Shown: piece after piece, positions 62,569 to 64,000 of the stretch
Numbering within the stretch: the stretch's first letter is position 1
Layout of the letters: each line of letters begins with the position of its first letter
Assembly (NCBI GenBank): GCA_019359595.1
Contig: JAHHGZ010000004.1
Location: 186,001-250,000, forward strand
Direction of reading: 5' to 3'
DNA length: 64,000 bases
DNA from: Cyanomargarita calcarea GSE-NOS-MK-12-04C
GTDB lineage: Bacteria; Cyanobacteriota; Cyanobacteriia; Cyanobacteriales; Nostocaceae
Position numbers and translations under genes: made by a program
Notes under the pieces: generated by a model
Told to the model about the DNA's origin: nothing
The model's input: only the letters and a program-made list of their open reading frames with translations
Databases searched by the model: none

Positions 62569-63332
62569 TCTTTTCACAAAGAGCGATCGTCTAGGAGATA
62601 GGCGATCGCTCTTTTTGCAGATTGTATTTACCTTCTTATTCTTCGATTGATTGACTTATATTGTGCGCCTTGCGTATAAATCACATATCTATAATTTTAT
62701 AAGTTATGAAAAATACAATAAAATAGCAGCATTATTTCTAGTCCATTAAAATGGACATCTTGCACCAATGTCAGGAAGCCCAGAGATAAATTACGGGCTG
62801 AAAGCTTAAACCCATTAAAATGGGTTAAAAACTTTACCCAGTAAGATGACCGCTTACTTTCGTTTTAAACCCGTTCGCGCAGCGTCCCGAAAGGATAATT
62901 TATTTCAGGGCATTATTTCGGGCTTCCACTCGAATGGTGCATTCCGGTCAGCCTAGTAGCGGGCGCGGCCATCGCGGAGCGTAAAATATGAAAAAAACAC
63001 ATTTTTTTCGCAACCCTTGCTATATATGGATTGTTGAATGTGTTTGTTAGGAGTTAAAATGGACTTGTGCGACTCATCAGGGACTTATAGTCTAAGAGCG
63101 GGTAGAGACGTTAATCGATTTCCCTGGGTAATAGTAGTGACGATTTTGACATTTTTGTCGAGGTATAAGATATCACTTGATGATACATCCTTGTTTTTTT
63201 GAATTCGTTGTCTATAACCAACATTTCTGCCAACTCCTGTGGGTTAATGCTTGTGAATTTATATAAAAGGATGGTTTATAAAGTGCCTCGAAACCGCGCC
63301 ATAATATAACCACAAGCGCTTCAAACTTTGAT
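62569..63332. other. Intergenic with terminator, small palindromes and repeat DNA
   Basis: After the terminator at 62580-62616 there is no gene for 700 bp. Small palindromes GTCCATTAAAATGGAC near 62741 and AACCCATTAAAATGGGTT near 62810 share a TAAA core. Segments GTTCGCGCAGCGTCCCGAAAG near 62870 (in two parts, GTTCGCGCAG and CGTCCCGAAAG) and GCGGCCATCGCGGAGCGTAA near 62966 are typical of dispersed repeats. Confidence 0.5.
62580..62616 (+). terminator. Intrinsic terminator after the small helical protein
   Basis: AGAGCGATCG (62580-62589) pairs with CGATCGCTCT (62603-62612), followed by a T-run. It lies 12 bp past the stop and includes a HIP1 core in the stem. Confidence 0.85.
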
Positions 63333-63650
63333 ATGACAGAAGTATCGCAACCACGACGCACCCGCATTCTACCCCCGCGAATTGCGGCTTCATCAGAAAA
63401 AAACCGCCGACAGGAAGAACGCGATGCCTTAGCAGCTAAATGTCGTGTTGTTTTCGAGGGCTTGCGTCCGCATCTGATTGAATCACATTTTAATTGGCAT
63501 ATTGCGATTGACCCGGACAGCGAAAATTATCTTATTGACCCAACATTAAAAGGCATAACGGAAAAAATCAGCGATGCCTATGGCAACTCTAACGAGGTAA
63601 AACTCACCATATATAGGCTAAATGACACAGGAAGCTGTGGCACAATATGA
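63333..63650 (+). CDS. Small basic protein, first gene of an overlapping pair
   Basis: The 105-residue soluble product has a basic N-terminus (SQPRRTRILPPRIAASSEKNRRQ) and a mixed C-terminal part (FNWHIAIDPDSENYLIDP) of unknown fold. Its stop codon overlaps the next start (ATGA), so the two are translationally coupled. Such small proteins commonly precede aspartyl-protease-like genes in cyanobacteria. The pairing recalls toxin-antitoxin layout, but neither protein matches a known toxin. Confidence 0.65.
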   Translation: MTEVSQPRRTRILPPRIAASSEKNRRQEERDALAAKCRVVFEGLRPHLIESHFNWHIAIDPDSENYLIDPTLKGITEKISDAYGNSNEVKLTIYRLNDTGSCGTI

Positions 63651-64000
63651 TTTCAGGAAATTTTGGTGACAATGGGGAGTTGTACTTTGAAATTCAGCTT
63701 GTTGGCACCAATGGTGAGGAATTTTCCATCGAAGCTTTACTCGACACCGGGTTTACGGACGGATGGTTAACCATCAATACTCAAGACTTGGATGCTGTAG
63801 GATGGTCATTACTTATCGCTCAGGTTGAAATGCGGACAGCGCGAGGGGACGCACGGTTAAATATTCATAAAGGGAAAGTCATAATTGATGGCACTGAAGT
63901 TATAGTTCCCGTCCATGTTGGTGATGATATACCCGATACCTTAATTGGTTCCTTGTGGTTAGATATCATGCAACTGGTTGTTAACAAACCAAAAGGGATA
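63647..64000 (+). CDS. Retropepsin-like aspartyl protease family protein, cut by window edge
   Basis: The frame is open from the ATG at 63647 to the end of the window (118 codons), so the C-terminus is missing. FSIEALLDTGFTDGWLTI carries the single-domain aspartyl-protease signature (D-T-G), and TLIGSLWLDIMQLVVN is the matching late strand pair (IG..WLD). It is of the retropepsin-like type seen in many cyanobacterial small genes. It overlaps the upstream gene by 4 bp. Confidence 0.8.
   Translation, partial: MISGNFGDNGELYFEIQLVGTNGEEFSIEALLDTGFTDGWLTINTQDLDAVGWSLLIAQVEMRTARGDARLNIHKGKVIIDGTEVIVPVHVGDDIPDTLIGSLWLDIMQLVVNKPKGI

Overview
The window reads as chromosomal DNA of a filamentous cyanobacterium, most likely of the Nostocales. 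The octamer GCGATCGC (HIP1) recurs inside and between genes. Short tandem heptamer repeats of the GTTAGGA, CAACTAA and GAAGGAA types fill many gaps. The gene set is photosynthetic: PsbY, a CRR6-type NDH-1 assembly factor, both IspD and IspG of the MEP pathway, a gamma carbonic anhydrase and many cyanobacteria-restricted families (DUF3685, DUF760, DUF3122, TIGR02652). I see no rRNA, no intact tRNA, no CRISPR array and no intact transposase gene. The species cannot be fixed from this sequence alone.

Layout. 0.3-5.9 kb: SagB-type double nitroreductase, DUF4349 lipoprotein, MlaE-type permease, aldo/keto reductase and ilvC. 6.2-14.4 kb: a mostly minus-strand housekeeping stretch with an amidase, a Uma2 nuclease, methionine aminopeptidase, a cupredoxin, a two-domain M16 peptidase, a VOC protein and a TIGR02652 protein. 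14.6-17 kb: gamma carbonic anhydrase, the 41-codon psbY and folC. 17.2-18.5 kb: a solute-binding lipoprotein. 18.6-23.8 kb: the type IV pilus cluster pilM-pilN-pilO-pilQ. 23.9-24.2 kb: a 308-bp nested inverted-repeat element. 24.8-28.5 kb: HU, cobD, an unusual flavin oxidoreductase and a DUF3122 protein.

28.7-34.3 kb: an unrecognised Cys-containing protein, a DUF3685 response-regulator-like protein and a divergent NACHT/pentapeptide-repeat protein. 34.3-39.7 kb: FurC-like and LuxR-type regulators, a subtilase fused to a six-repeat PLL-like propeller, and crr6. 39.8-43.2 kb: an AT-rich, gene-poor island with a C5-DNA methyltransferase and an unknown 253-residue protein. 43.2-54.9 kb: GT9 glycosyltransferase, ispD, scpB, DUF760, HtrA-type protease, LysM/M23 protein, isochorismatase-family protein, a possible PD-(D/E)XK protein, ispG, a C-terminal processing protease and a small conserved protein. 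55-62.6 kb: a small gene flanked by duplicated sequence, an SPFH protein, two more Uma2 genes, an EF-G-like GTPase, a TPR protein, a PsiE-like protein and a small helical protein. The window ends in a two-gene overlap encoding a basic small protein and an aspartyl-protease-like protein cut by the edge.

Working relationships. pilM-pilN-pilO-pilQ form one functional unit, with pilQ set apart by repeat DNA. ispD and ispG act in the same pathway but are not adjacent. The most unusual content lies in the mobile or repeat DNA and in proteins that depart from their families. Non-autonomous inverted-repeat elements occur at 23.9, 29.2 and 46.0 kb. STRR-like DNA lies in frame within four genes and supplies the last codons of two. 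A duplicated element follows stop codons at 45.7 and 49.1 kb. The odd proteins are the flavin oxidoreductase without redox cysteines, the subtilase-lectin fusion and the NACHT/pentapeptide protein.
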